Assembly (NCBI RefSeq): GCF_021245985.1
Contig: NZ_JAJQXA010000016.1
Coordinates: 1-64,000 of the forward strand
From: Flavobacterium soyae
Lineage (GTDB): Bacteria; Bacteroidota; Bacteroidia; Flavobacteriales; Flavobacteriaceae
DNA length: 64,000 nucleotides
Direction of reading: 5' to 3'
Position numbers and translations under genes: made by a program. Positions 9,319 to 17,781 of the stretch are shown piece after piece (position 1 is the first letter of the stretch; each line of letters opens with the position of its first letter). Under the pieces are notes generated by a model that saw only the letters and a program-made list of their open reading frames with translations, ran no database searches and had not been told where the DNA came from.

Positions 9319-9768
9319 ATGAAAATTAATTGGGGAACCGGAATTGTCATTGCATTTGCTTTGTTTATGACTTTTATATTATACTTTGTTTTTGAAGTAC
9401 AGTCAAATAGTAAGTACGACAATGATTTGGTTGTAGAAGAGTATTACAAACACGATACGCATTTTCAAGAGGAAATGGCCAGAATTCAAAATGCGCATGA
9501 TTTACAGCATAAACCTTCAGTAAAGTTTGAAGAAGATGGTGTAAAGGTTACTTTTCCCGCTGCTTTTGAAAGTGATAAAATAAAGGGAAACATTTTGTTG
9601 TACCGACCTTCAAACAAAAAATTTGATTTTAATACTGAAATAGCTTTGACTAATTCTTCACTATTAATTCCGCATAAAAAACTAATCAAAGGTCGCTGGG
9701 ATGTTAATATGGAATGGCAGTATGAGGGTAAAAAATACTTAACAAAAGAAGTTATCTACGTAAATTGA
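9319..9768 (+). CDS. ccoH: FixH/CcoH family cbb3 oxidase assembly protein
   Basis: A 149-aa protein with a single N-terminal transmembrane helix (about residues 5-25) and a periplasmic beta-rich domain, matching FixH/CcoH. This protein interacts with CcoN and CcoI during assembly. The motif VVEEYYKHDTHFQEEMAR just after the helix is typical of the family. It is the last gene of the ccoS-ccoH operon and is followed by a long palindrome-rich gap. Confidence 0.9.
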   Translation: MKINWGTGIVIAFALFMTFILYFVFEVQSNSKYDNDLVVEEYYKHDTHFQEEMARIQNAHDLQHKPSVKFEEDGVKVTFPAAFESDKIKGNILLYRPSNKKFDFNTEIALTNSSLLIPHKKLIKGRWDVNMEWQYEGKKYLTKEVIYVN

Positions 9769-9779
9769 TTTAGTCTTTT

Positions 9780-10220
9780 TTTGCAGGAAGTTTAGCCCCT
9801 ACGGGACAATAGAGTACTCGAGCATTTCTTTTTTACCGATATTTTATCTCTACGAGATATGCTTGAATAATATCTGTCAAAGGAAAAAGATCGGTAATTA
9901 ATTTCAATAAAATCTCCTCCATTTGAGGCAAATGATTAGCAAAATATGATAATTAATTACGATAAAATATGCTCCGTTAGGAGCAAAATATCAGTAGAAA
10001 AAAAGCATATCGAAAGGAAAATGTCCCATAGGGACTACACGTTAATATTGATTTAACTTTTTGGGCAAAATGTTTACTCTCTACGGACATCAAAATATTT
10101 GCATATTACTTTTTACCGATATATAATCTCTACGATATATGTTCCGTTAGGAACATCTCATTGGTAGAAAAAAATATAAAATTCCACAAAAAAGTGTCCC
10201 GTAGGGACACATGATAACCA
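9780..10220. repeat. Array of short palindromes in the 480-bp ccoH downstream gap
   Basis: No credible gene is present. The gap holds a run of short inverted repeats: ATCTC-TAC-GAGAT (9846-9858), GCTCC-GTTA-GGAGC (9971-9984), GTCCC-ATA-GGGAC (about 10023-10035), TGTTCC-GTTA-GGAACA (10140-10155) and GTGTCCC-GTA-GGGACAC (10194-10210). A longer unit, tttttaccgatat followed by atctctacga, occurs twice (about 9830 and 10109). The stems differ but the loops stay close to GTA or GTTA, so this looks like a decayed array of one repeat family. Confidence 0.75.
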
Positions 10221-10248
10221 AAAATTTGACAATAAAAAATAAATAAAA

Positions 10249-10950
10249 ATGTTATTTTCAGCATTCATATTAGGTCTTATCAGTAGTCTGCATTGTGTTG
10301 GCATGTGCGGACCAATTGCTATGATGCTTCCTGTTGATCATCAAAACGAAGCTAAAAAAGTAACGCAGATTATCACTTATCATTTAGGAAGATTAACTGC
10401 TTACTCAACGATTGGTTTAATCTTCGGATTATTGGGAAGAGGATTTTTCTTAGCAGGAATGCAGCAAAACATGTCAATTTTTATTGGTATTGCCATGATT
10501 CTAATTGTTTTGATACCAGAAAAAATATTCGCTAAATACAATTTTTCAAAGCCCGTTTATAAAGTAATTTCCAATATAAAATCAAGCTTAGGAAGTCAGT
10601 TTAAAAAGAAAAGCTATACATCTCTTTTTACAATTGGCCTGTTAAATGGATTCCTGCCATGCGGAATGGTTTATGTTGCTTTATTTGGAGCAATTGCCAT
10701 GCAGAGTGCCGGTTTTGGTGTTTTGTATATGTTATTGTACGGATTAGGAACTATTCCGTTAATGACAGTTGTAGTTTACGTCAACTCATTATTAAAATTA
10801 CCGTTTCGAAATAAAATTCAAAAAGCAATTCCTTATGTTGCTGTAATTATTGGAGTATTATTTATTCTGAGAGGCTTAGGTTTAGGAATTCCCTATTTAT
10901 CTCCTTCAAATATGAGTTTGTTTGTTCAGGGAACTCCTAATTGTCATTAA
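10249..10950 (+). CDS. DsbD_2/UreH-like (SafE/TauE-annotated) membrane protein, likely oxidase copper handling
   Basis: A 233-aa polytopic protein with about six helices. The first helix contains SSLHCVGMCGP and the fourth NGFLPCGMVY; these paired Cys and Pro-Cys-Gly motifs define the DsbD transmembrane-like (DsbD_2) family. Relatives are commonly found beside ccoG/ccoH and are often annotated as sulfite exporters. A role in copper or thiol redox traffic for cbb3 assembly is inferred from motifs and neighbours, not shown. Its stop codon overlaps that of convergent hemN by 4 nt. Confidence 0.8.
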   Translation: MLFSAFILGLISSLHCVGMCGPIAMMLPVDHQNEAKKVTQIITYHLGRLTAYSTIGLIFGLLGRGFFLAGMQQNMSIFIGIAMILIVLIPEKIFAKYNFSKPVYKVISNIKSSLGSQFKKKSYTSLFTIGLLNGFLPCGMVYVALFGAIAMQSAGFGVLYMLLYGLGTIPLMTVVVYVNSLLKLPFRNKIQKAIPYVAVIIGVLFILRGLGLGIPYLSPSNMSLFVQGTPNCH

Positions 10951-12311
10951 ACCGTCATCGAAAACAAATTAGTTTCCGGTGATTTTCTTTTTAAATGTAA
11001 ATCAAAAGCCATACAAATATTGCGGACAAATGGTCTTCCGGCTTCTGTAATTTTGATTTTATTTTCTTCAATTACAATTAATTGATCGTTTTCTATTTCT
11101 TTTAAAGCCATTAAAACTTGAGGTAATTCTTTGAAATATAAAGAATCATTACTCCAGGAAGTTTCAAGATCGCAGGTCAAATTTAGAATGTGTTTTCTAA
11201 TGATAAGATCTTCTTCATTCAAAATATGGCCTTTTACAACCGGAAGCTGGTTCCATTCTAATAACTGATAATAATCTTCGAGATTTTTAGTGTTTTGTGC
11301 AAACCCGTACCAGCTGTCACTAATTGAAGAAACTCCTAAACCAATCATAAGTTGTGTTTTTGAAGCACTGTACCCCATAAAATTTCGATGCATTTTTTTG
11401 TTGTGAGCAGCATGAAATAAACTGTCTGAAGATAAAGCAAAATGATCCATGCCAATTTCATGATAACCATTAACAGAAAGTAACTGTTTGCCTATTTCAT
11501 AAAGCTGTCTCTTTTCGGCATCTTTTGGAAGATTTTCATCGTTGAACCCACGTTGTCCGTTTCCTTTAATCCATGGCACATGAGCATAGCTGTAAAAAGC
11601 CAGTCGATCTGGTTTTAAGGAATTTGTTTTCTCAACAGTATCAACAACATCATCTAAAGTTTGGAAAGGTAATCCGAATATAATATCATGTCCGATAGAT
11701 TTATAACCAATTTCTTTAGCCCAAAAAGTAACCTTGGCAACATTATGAAAAGGCTGAATACGATTAATTGCTTTCTGTACTTTTTCTGAATAATCCTGAA
11801 CGCCAAAACTCACCCGGCGAAAGCCCAAATCATATAATTTTTTAAGTTGTTCGTAAGTCGTATTATTAGGATGTCCTTCAAAACTAAATTCGTGATTTTC
11901 AGCTTTATTTGCGAAGCTAAAAATACCATTAATAAGATGTTCTAAGTTATTGGTTGAAAAAAAAGTAGGCGTTCCTCCACCTAAATGGATTTCTTTAATA
12001 AGAGGTTTTTCTGGCAGTAATCTGCAGTACAAACTCCATTCTTTCAAAAGTGCCTGAATGTATTTTTCTTCGACAGAATGATTTTTTGTAATTCGTTTGT
12101 TGCATCCGCAAAAGGTACACATACTTTCGCAAAAAGGAAGATGAATATAGAGACTAATTCCGTTTTTTGAATTGCTTTCAGCAAATGCTTTTTGAAAAGA
12201 TGTTTTCCATTCTTCAACTGTAAAAGCAGTTTCATTCCAATAAGGAACTGTAGGATAACTCGTGTATCTTGGGCCAGGCACATTGTATTTCTGGGTCAAT
12301 GAAATTTTCAT
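10947..12311 (-). CDS. hemN: Oxygen-independent coproporphyrinogen III oxidase HemN
   Basis: Radical-SAM enzyme converting coproporphyrinogen III to protoporphyrinogen IX without oxygen, in haem synthesis. The CxxxCxxC cluster motif with the extra Cys of HemN is at C61, C65, C68 and C70 (CESMCTFCGC). PRYTSYPT near the N-terminus and the SAM-binding GGGTPTF are also seen. At 454 aa it is full length and carries the HemN C-terminal domain, unlike HemW. An FNR-type promoter (12333-12376) places it with ccoI and ccoS in a low-oxygen regulon, which suits supply of haem to the oxidase. Confidence 0.95.
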   Translation of the reverse strand: MKISLTQKYNVPGPRYTSYPTVPYWNETAFTVEEWKTSFQKAFAESNSKNGISLYIHLPFCESMCTFCGCNKRITKNHSVEEKYIQALLKEWSLYCRLLPEKPLIKEIHLGGGTPTFFSTNNLEHLINGIFSFANKAENHEFSFEGHPNNTTYEQLKKLYDLGFRRVSFGVQDYSEKVQKAINRIQPFHNVAKVTFWAKEIGYKSIGHDIIFGLPFQTLDDVVDTVEKTNSLKPDRLAFYSYAHVPWIKGNGQRGFNDENLPKDAEKRQLYEIGKQLLSVNGYHEIGMDHFALSSDSLFHAAHNKKMHRNFMGYSASKTQLMIGLGVSSISDSWYGFAQNTKNLEDYYQLLEWNQLPVVKGHILNEEDLIIRKHILNLTCDLETSWSNDSLYFKELPQVLMALKEIENDQLIVIEENKIKITEAGRPFVRNICMAFDLHLKRKSPETNLFSMTV

Positions 12312-12332
12312 AAAGACGGATTTAGTTTACAT

Positions 12333-12376
12333 CAAAATTACTATTTGAACGACAGACATAAAATGACAAATATCAT
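12333..12376 (-). promoter_or_regulatory. FNR-type operator and promoter of hemN
   Basis: Read on the minus strand, the operator ATGATATTTGTCAT (12363-12376, TGA-N6-TCA core) is followed after 22 bp by the exact -7 element TAATTTTG (12340-12333). The hemN ATG is at 12311. Operator-to-promoter spacing is identical to ccoI and ccoS. Confidence 0.78.
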
Positions 12377-12383
12377 GTATGAG

Positions 12384-12413
12384 ACAAAAAAAGAGGCTCT
12401 TTATGAGCCTCTT
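12384..12413 (-). terminator. Terminator of the 12437-12907 gene
   Basis: A 9-bp perfect stem AAGAGGCTC/GAGCCTCTT (12391-12399 and 12405-12413) with a 5-nt loop is followed on the minus strand by a run of T. It separates the upstream gene from the hemN operator, which starts 8 nt further on. Confidence 0.8.
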
Positions 12414-12436
12414 TCTACTGAATTAAATAACTAACA

Positions 12437-12907
12437 CTAAATAGAATCCTGAATGATTTTAAGCCATTTTTTGGCAAACATATGATCTTGATACGCACTT
12501 ATTTGTTTGATGCGGTCATCATCAAAATCATAGAATGGAACTGTAATTTTATTAGAAGTTTCTCTTTCCAGAAATTCATAATCAATTTTTACAATTCTAT
12601 TTGAGTTTCCTTCTGTAGTTAAAACTAATTTGCAAGATGAAACAGTTCTCAAATCGACATAAGTTGATTCTTGTTGGTTTGGATTGAAATTCATCAAAAT
12701 AAATTTTCTGTTTTTTTGATCGATTGTTAATGTTTTATTGCTTTGAGATTCAGTCAAATCAAATTCCTGAGGATTGTTTGGGTTGTATTTCTTTTTGATG
12801 TCTAAAATTTTTGTTTTGTTTGCTGTGCTCGATCGTGCTGAAAAATATATCGGAATGGCTACTATGACCGCAATCACAATACCAATTATGGTTACACTTG
12901 TTTCCAT
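12437..12907 (-). CDS. Membrane-anchored protein of unknown function
   Basis: Not recognised. The 156-aa product has one N-terminal hydrophobic helix (about residues 5-24), a short basic stretch and a hydrophilic mixed alpha/beta remainder with no Cys pairs or obvious catalytic motif. The architecture resembles small inner-membrane proteins with a cytosolic PH-like domain, but that is only an impression. It is monocistronic with a strong terminator (12384-12413). Codon use is like that of its neighbours. Confidence 0.6.
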   Translation of the reverse strand: METSVTIIGIVIAVIVAIPIYFSARSSTANKTKILDIKKKYNPNNPQEFDLTESQSNKTLTIDQKNRKFILMNFNPNQQESTYVDLRTVSSCKLVLTTEGNSNRIVKIDYEFLERETSNKITVPFYDFDDDRIKQISAYQDHMFAKKWLKIIQDSI

Positions 12908-13019
12908 GTTTGTTTTTTTTAATTTGGTAAATAATATGAAATAGTAAACAGTTTCAGGATAGAAACGGTTTAATTACTGGTGAAGAATTGTTTCTTCAGG
13001 TTAAAATTTCAAAGTTTAA

Positions 13020-13367
13020 TTACCAGAAAAAATGGAAGGCGTAGAGCATTAATGAGATTTTTTTGCTCTGTGCAGGAAATGGGTTGGTAAAGTTAAAGGC
13101 AGTTTTTATTATTTTATACTGCGGAATAACAATAAGTAACGAATCAAACCATTTAATTGATGCAGTATGATCTGTTTTAATATTTGCAGCAAAATGATAG
13201 CTTGCCTGAGGCTGAATAAATGCTGAAGAATCTGCAGTTTGTTTAGAAAAATTGGTATCTGTTTTTTGGCTTTCCGTTTTTTGCACAGGAAGTTCGTTTG
13301 CCTGAGCGGCAAAAAGACCTATAATCAAAAGTGATACAAAAAGTATGGTTTTACGAATCCAATTCAT
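13020..13367 (-). CDS. Small secreted or periplasmic protein of unknown function
   Basis: A 115-aa product with a clear signal peptide (basic MNWIRK, a hydrophobic core, then AAQA near residues 20-23). The mature part is rich in Ser, Thr and Lys, then has a predicted beta or amphipathic C-terminus ending in aromatic residues. No domain is recognised. An overlapping frame at 13109-13312 is a shadow. It could be a lineage-specific envelope protein; expression is not certain. Confidence 0.45.
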   Translation of the reverse strand: MNWIRKTILFVSLLIIGLFAAQANELPVQKTESQKTDTNFSKQTADSSAFIQPQASYHFAANIKTDHTASIKWFDSLLIVIPQYKIIKTAFNFTNPFPAQSKKISLMLYAFHFFW

Positions 13368-13441
13368 GGCGGCGAATTTAGTTCATAAAACACAATAAAT
13401 AAAATTTTAAGTGCTAATTACTTCTTAAAAATGGCTTTATT

Positions 13442-13477
13442 ATTTTATCCTCAACTATTAAAAGTTGAGGATAAAAT
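13442..13477 (-). terminator. Terminator downstream of doxX
   Basis: A 15-bp perfect stem, ATTTTATCCTCAACT and its complement, closes a 6-nt loop and lies 4 nt beyond the DoxX gene stop on the minus strand. It may also stop readthrough from either side. Confidence 0.7.
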
Positions 13478-13481
13478 ATTT

Positions 13482-13904
13482 TTATTGCTGCATTTTAAAA
13501 TAATAGTCGGCAGAATGTTTTCCTCCTCCGTAAAATAAGAAGAAGATGCAAATGAGTAAAACTACAATTGCAAGAATTAAGCTTTCAGAATGCATGTGTC
13601 CCATAAAGTTTACGAGAACAGCTCCAAATAGTATTGGTAATTGAGCTGCAATTGCCCAGCGGGTAAGTAGCCCAAAAACAATCATTATGCCTCCAATCAT
13701 GTGTGCCGGTGCAATATAATGCAGAAGAAACATTCCGCCTCCGAACCGATCAATTGGAGAAATTAAATCATGTAAATACTGAACGTTTGTTACAAAAGAA
13801 ACTCCTTTCATAAATAGAAAAACACCCAATATTATACGTACTAAATCTACTGGTAAATAAGTATGGGCGTTTGCCCACTTATTTAAGCTTTTGACATTTT
13901 CCAT
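13482..13904 (-). CDS. DoxX family membrane protein
   Basis: A 140-aa protein with four predicted transmembrane helices. It has the DoxX pattern of an N-terminal LVRIILGVFLFMKG helix, a His-rich HYIAPAHMIGGIMIVFG segment and a short loop before the final helix. DoxX-like proteins act in thiosulfate:quinone reduction in archaea and in membrane redox complexes in bacteria; no partner gene is present here, so the substrate is unknown. It is monocistronic. Confidence 0.8.
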   Translation of the reverse strand: MENVKSLNKWANAHTYLPVDLVRIILGVFLFMKGVSFVTNVQYLHDLISPIDRFGGGMFLLHYIAPAHMIGGIMIVFGLLTRWAIAAQLPILFGAVLVNFMGHMHSESLILAIVVLLICIFFLFYGGGKHSADYYFKMQQ

Positions 13905-14025
13905 GATACTACGTGATTAAAAATTATATATAAAGTTAATAATTTTTTAATGATATATTTAATTTAAGTATCTGAAAATAAGTTTTTTACTATTTATTTA
14001 ACACGTTATCTGTTTTAGTGAAATA

Positions 14026-15654
14026 TTAAACCTGAATTACACCCAGATTAAACGGTTTTTGTATAGGAGCGTGGTTGGCAGCCTCGATTCCCATTGAAAT
14101 CCATTTGCGGGTATCCAGCGGATCAATAATCGCATCTGTCCATAATCTTGATGCAGCATAATAAGGCGAAGTCTGTTCGTCGTAACGTGCTTTTATTTTG
14201 TTGAATAATTCTGTTTTTTTGGCTTCGTCAACAACTTCTCCTTTTGCTTTAAGTGAAGAAGCTTCGATTTGCGCTAAAACTTTAGCAGCTTGTGTTCCGC
14301 CCATAACGGCAAGTTCTGCACTTGGCCAGGCAAATATTAATCTTGGATCATAGGCTTTTCCGCACATGGCGTAATTTCCTGCTCCATATGAATTACCCAC
14401 AATTACAGTAAATTTTGGCACAACAGAATTACTTACCGCATTTACCATTTTGGCACCATCTTTAATAATACCGCCATGTTCTGATTTTGAACCAACCATA
14501 AATCCGGTAACGTCTTGTAAAAATACCAACGGAATTTTCTTTTGGTTGCAATTTGCAATAAAACGGGTTGCTTTATCGGCGCTGTCAGAATAAATTACAC
14601 CGCCAAACTGCATTTCGCCTTTTTTTGTTTTCACCACTTTACGCTGATTAGCTATAATACCAACTGCCCAGCCGTCAATTCTAGCATAACCCGTAATTAA
14701 TGATTGACCGTAACCGTCTTTATAAGCTTCAAATTCTGAATTATCAACCAAACGATTGATGATTTCCATCATATCGTATTGTTCGTTTCTTGCTTTTGGT
14801 AAAATTCCGTAAATATCATTTTGGTCTAAAGCAGGTTTTTCAGCTTTAATTCGACTATAGCCGGCTTTATCAAAATCACCAATTTTATCAACAATATTTT
14901 TGATTTTGTCTAAAGCATCTTTATCATCTTTGGCTTTATAATCAGTCACTCCCGAAATTTCGCAGTGTGTTGTTGCGCCGCCCAAAGTTTCATTATCAAT
15001 CGTTTCGCCAATTGCAGCTTTGACTAAATAACTCCCTGCAAGGAAAATGCTTCCTGTTTTGTCTACAATTAAAGCTTCATCGCTCATAATTGGCAGATAA
15101 GCACCTCCGGCAACACAGCTTCCCATAACGGCAGCGATTTGCGTGATTCCCATACTGCTCATTTGAGCGTTATTTCTAAAGATTCGGCCGAAATGTTCTT
15201 TATCGGGAAAAATTTCATCCTGCATTGGCAGATAAACTCCGGCGCTGTCTACCAAATAAATAATAGGAAGTTTGTTTTCGATTGCAATTTCCTGAGCACG
15301 CAGGTTTTTTTTAGCTGTAATAGGAAACCAGGCACCAGCTTTTACAGTAGCATCATTGGCAACTACAACACATTGTTTCCCTTTTATGTATCCTATTTTA
15401 ATAACAACTCCACCAGAAGGACATCCGCCATGATCAGTGTACATTCCTTCTCCGGCAAAACCGCCAATTTCAATATTTTCTGAATTTTCGTCTAACAAAT
15501 AAGCGATACGCTCACGAGCCGTCATTTTTCCTTCGGCATGTAGTTTTTCAATTCGTTTTTCGCCGCCGCCTAGTTTTACTTTGGCAAATTTTTGTTTTAG
15601 TTCTGAAAGTAATAGTTTATTGTGATCTTCGTTTTTATTGAAGTTTAAATCCAT
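14026..15654 (-). CDS. Acyl-CoA carboxylase carboxyltransferase (beta) subunit, methylcrotonyl-CoA type
   Basis: Carboxyltransferase that moves CO2 from carboxybiotin to an acyl-CoA. The 542-aa crotonase-fold protein has both halves of the domain, with oxyanion-hole Gly motifs (MGSCVAGGAYLPIMSDE and VGNSYGAGNYAMCG). The segment GVYLPMQDEIFPDKEHFGRIF matches the methylcrotonyl-CoA carboxylase beta subunit of leucine breakdown better than propionyl-CoA carboxylase. No biotin-carrying alpha subunit is encoded nearby, so the partner must lie elsewhere. Substrate assignment is inference. Confidence 0.88.
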   Translation of the reverse strand: MDLNFNKNEDHNKLLLSELKQKFAKVKLGGGEKRIEKLHAEGKMTARERIAYLLDENSENIEIGGFAGEGMYTDHGGCPSGGVVIKIGYIKGKQCVVVANDATVKAGAWFPITAKKNLRAQEIAIENKLPIIYLVDSAGVYLPMQDEIFPDKEHFGRIFRNNAQMSSMGITQIAAVMGSCVAGGAYLPIMSDEALIVDKTGSIFLAGSYLVKAAIGETIDNETLGGATTHCEISGVTDYKAKDDKDALDKIKNIVDKIGDFDKAGYSRIKAEKPALDQNDIYGILPKARNEQYDMMEIINRLVDNSEFEAYKDGYGQSLITGYARIDGWAVGIIANQRKVVKTKKGEMQFGGVIYSDSADKATRFIANCNQKKIPLVFLQDVTGFMVGSKSEHGGIIKDGAKMVNAVSNSVVPKFTVIVGNSYGAGNYAMCGKAYDPRLIFAWPSAELAVMGGTQAAKVLAQIEASSLKAKGEVVDEAKKTELFNKIKARYDEQTSPYYAASRLWTDAIIDPLDTRKWISMGIEAANHAPIQKPFNLGVIQV

Positions 15655-15766
15655 GATATAATATTGATTTTACAAAATAGTGTTGGCTAATTTACAAAAT
15701 CCATTGAAATAAACCGATTGCTTTGTGAATTAAGAAAAAGTTTATAATTCTGGTTTTTTATTTAAA

Positions 15767-15905
15767 CACATAGAAACATAGGATTTATAGTTTAAAGAAG
15801 GGAGTAAAAAGAAACTAGTTTCTAACACATAGCCTAACTATGTTTATTTAAACAAGTGAAACGCCTTTTTGAGCGTACAAAATCTATGCTTCTATGTGTT
15901 AAATA
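15767..15905. repeat. Inverted repeat around the acatag...ctatgtgtt motif
   Basis: ACACATAGAAACATAGG near 15770 pairs imperfectly with CTATGCTTCTATGTGTT near 15887, and further ACACATAG/CTATGT copies lie inside. A phrase aacaagtgaaacgcct also appears at about 31497-31513 next to an actatgtgt copy, so both belong to one dispersed family. No gene is present in the gap 15655-15926. Confidence 0.6.
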
Positions 15906-15926
15906 TATTAAGAATTATAGATTAAT

Positions 15927-16925
15927 TTATTTTTTAGGAGTGCAAACCATTCGTTTTAGCATCGCCCATTGTTTTAAAGCATCACGAGCTTCAACAGCCG
16001 GATAACCCAGCATTGTTTTTCCTGCAGGGACGTCTCCGGTAACACCAGATCCAGCACCAATTACAGCTCCGTCTCCAATAGTGGTATGATCTTTTATAGA
16101 GGCACTTCCGCCAATAATAACACCATTTCCTAAAGTTACAGAACCTGCTAAACCACTGTTTCCTGCCATAATACAGAATCGGCCTAATTTACTGTTATGT
16201 CCAATTTGAACTAAATTATCAATTTTACATCCGTCTCCCAAAACTGTCGAACTAAATTTTCCACGGTCAACACAAGAATTTGCTCCAATTTCAACTCCGT
16301 TGCCAATGATTACATTCCCAATTTGTGGAATTTTAACTAAACCTTTTTCAGTACAAGGTCGAAAACCAAAACCATCAGCACCAATTGTTGCGTTTGGGTG
16401 AATAATACAATCACTTCCAATATGGCAACGCTCACGAACAACTGTTCCTGACCAAAGAATGGTATTTTTTCCAATGGTACATTCATCCAGAATAGTAACA
16501 TTTGGATAAATTACTGCATTGGCACCAATTTCAACTTTTGGCCCAATATAACAGCCGGCACCAATTTTAGCACCTTCGCCAATAATTGCTGTTTCGTCTA
16601 TAGTAGCAGTTCTATGGATGTTATTATGAAAAATTGGAGCAGGCGGAGCAAAAAGTGCCAGAATTTGCGACATGGCCAAATCGGCATTTTTTACTTTTAT
16701 AAAAGCGCGGTTTTCTCCAGGTTCAATCGAAATGTCTTCGTTGACAACAGCAATTGATGCATTTGATGTCGACCAGTATTTTTCATATTTTTTGTTTCCT
16801 ATAAACGAAATTTCTGAAGTTGTAGCTTTTTCTAATTGCTCTGTTGCGGTAATGCTCTGCGAAGTTGTGCCGTAAATTACGCCATTAATTACTTCATTAA
16901 TTTCTTGAATTGAATAGGATCTCAT
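15927..16925 (-). CDS. lpxD: LpxD-like UDP-3-O-acyl-glucosamine N-acyltransferase
   Basis: Acyltransferase of lipid A synthesis, adding the N-linked 3-hydroxy fatty acid. The 332-aa product has an N-terminal LpxD domain (about residues 1-95) and a long left-handed beta-helix of hexapeptide repeats ([LIV]Gxxxx pattern) from about residue 98 to 310. The catalytic His region is probably QIGHNSKLG. ATG 16925 is preferred over an in-frame TTG at 16931. The main LpxD of this lineage may be encoded elsewhere beside lpxC/fabZ, so this may be a second copy acting on another glycan. No partner genes adjoin. Confidence 0.8.
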   Translation of the reverse strand: MRSYSIQEINEVINGVIYGTTSQSITATEQLEKATTSEISFIGNKKYEKYWSTSNASIAVVNEDISIEPGENRAFIKVKNADLAMSQILALFAPPAPIFHNNIHRTATIDETAIIGEGAKIGAGCYIGPKVEIGANAVIYPNVTILDECTIGKNTILWSGTVVRERCHIGSDCIIHPNATIGADGFGFRPCTEKGLVKIPQIGNVIIGNGVEIGANSCVDRGKFSSTVLGDGCKIDNLVQIGHNSKLGRFCIMAGNSGLAGSVTLGNGVIIGGSASIKDHTTIGDGAVIGAGSGVTGDVPAGKTMLGYPAVEARDALKQWAMLKRMVCTPKK

Positions 16926-17209
16926 TGACAATTTTTAATCGACTAAGGGTTAATTTTTGCCAAATAAAATAAATTAGATTTTAATTACCTAATATTTTTT
17001 TTGCATTTCTTAATAAATATTTAAAATAGAAGTATAAATATTACAAAATTAACATTTTAAATATTAAATTTTTGCGTGTTTTTTAATAAATTGATTTGTG
17101 AAGATTATGTTTTTAGGCGAATTATCTTAAAAATTACTTTCGATAAAATAAATTATTTTATTGGTAAGCAGTAACTTACATTTGTTTTGTTAAGTTATTC
17201 AGATAAAAA

Positions 17210-17238
17210 AAGCGATTCACTTTTAAAAGGAATCGCTT
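17210..17238 (-). terminator. Terminator of msrB
   Basis: AAGCGATTC and its complement (17210-17218, 17230-17238) form a 9-bp stem just beyond the msrB stop, followed on the minus strand by a T-run. The rest of the 320-bp gap 16926-17245 is AT-rich, with a possible lpxD -7 element TAATTTTG on the minus strand at 17044-17051. Confidence 0.75.
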
Positions 17239-17245
17239 CATGAAT

Positions 17246-17692
17246 TTATTCTTTAATTTTTGATAATGAAACAGCATTAATGCAGTATCGTAAACCACTT
17301 GGCGGCGGCCCGTCAGGAAAAACATGACCTAAATGCGCATCGCACACATTGCATACAACCTCAACGCGAATCATTCCGTATGATTTGTCGGCATGATAAC
17401 CAATCGCATTTTCTTTAATAGGCTGCGTAAATGATGGCCAGCCAGTTCCGGATTCAAATTTTTCGCCTGCATCAAAAAGAACGGTTCCACAGCATTTACA
17501 CTCATAAATACCGGGATCAAATAAACTGCATAATTCAGAACTAAAAGATCTTTCGGTTCCTTTTAAACGTGTTACCTGATATTCTTCCGGAGTTAAAAGC
17601 TGTTTCCATTCTTCTTCTGTTTTCTCCACTCTTTTTTCAGGAGCCGGATTTCCTTTATTTGTAAAATGAATTACATCTGCCCATTTTATCAT
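17246..17692 (-). CDS. msrB: Peptide-methionine (R)-S-oxide reductase MsrB
   Basis: Repairs methionine-R-sulfoxide in proteins. The 148-aa MsrB domain has two zinc-binding CxxC pairs (C65/C68 and C114/C117), the GTGWPSF substrate motif (82-88), the HLGHVFPDGP loop (120-129) and the catalytic Cys in RYCINAVSL (C137). No signal peptide is present, so it acts in the cytosol. It is monocistronic with its own terminator. The 3' end of the region upstream of the start contains a gtttcatgtttcacgtttcaagttt repeat rather than a clear promoter. Confidence 0.95.
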   Translation of the reverse strand: MIKWADVIHFTNKGNPAPEKRVEKTEEEWKQLLTPEEYQVTRLKGTERSFSSELCSLFDPGIYECKCCGTVLFDAGEKFESGTGWPSFTQPIKENAIGYHADKSYGMIRVEVVCNVCDAHLGHVFPDGPPPSGLRYCINAVSLSKIKE

Positions 17693-17702
17693 GATCTTTT
17701 CT

Positions 17703-17781
17703 TTTTAGTTTGAGGTTTCATGTTTCACGTTTCAAGTTTACTGTAAACTGAGACTGAATACTAAAAACTGAACACTGTGAC
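17703..17781. repeat. gtttca(t/a)gttt-type dispersed repeat
   Basis: The msrB-prfB gap holds a tract of gtttcatgtttcacgtttcaagttt followed by aaactgagactgaatactaaaaactgaacactg. It resembles the inverted pair at 27779-27872, so it is a half or decayed copy of the same family. Confidence 0.5.

Noticed and set aside
9780..10220. Possible CRISPR array
   Set aside because: The palindromes differ in sequence and spacing, and there is no constant repeat with unique spacers and no cas gene.
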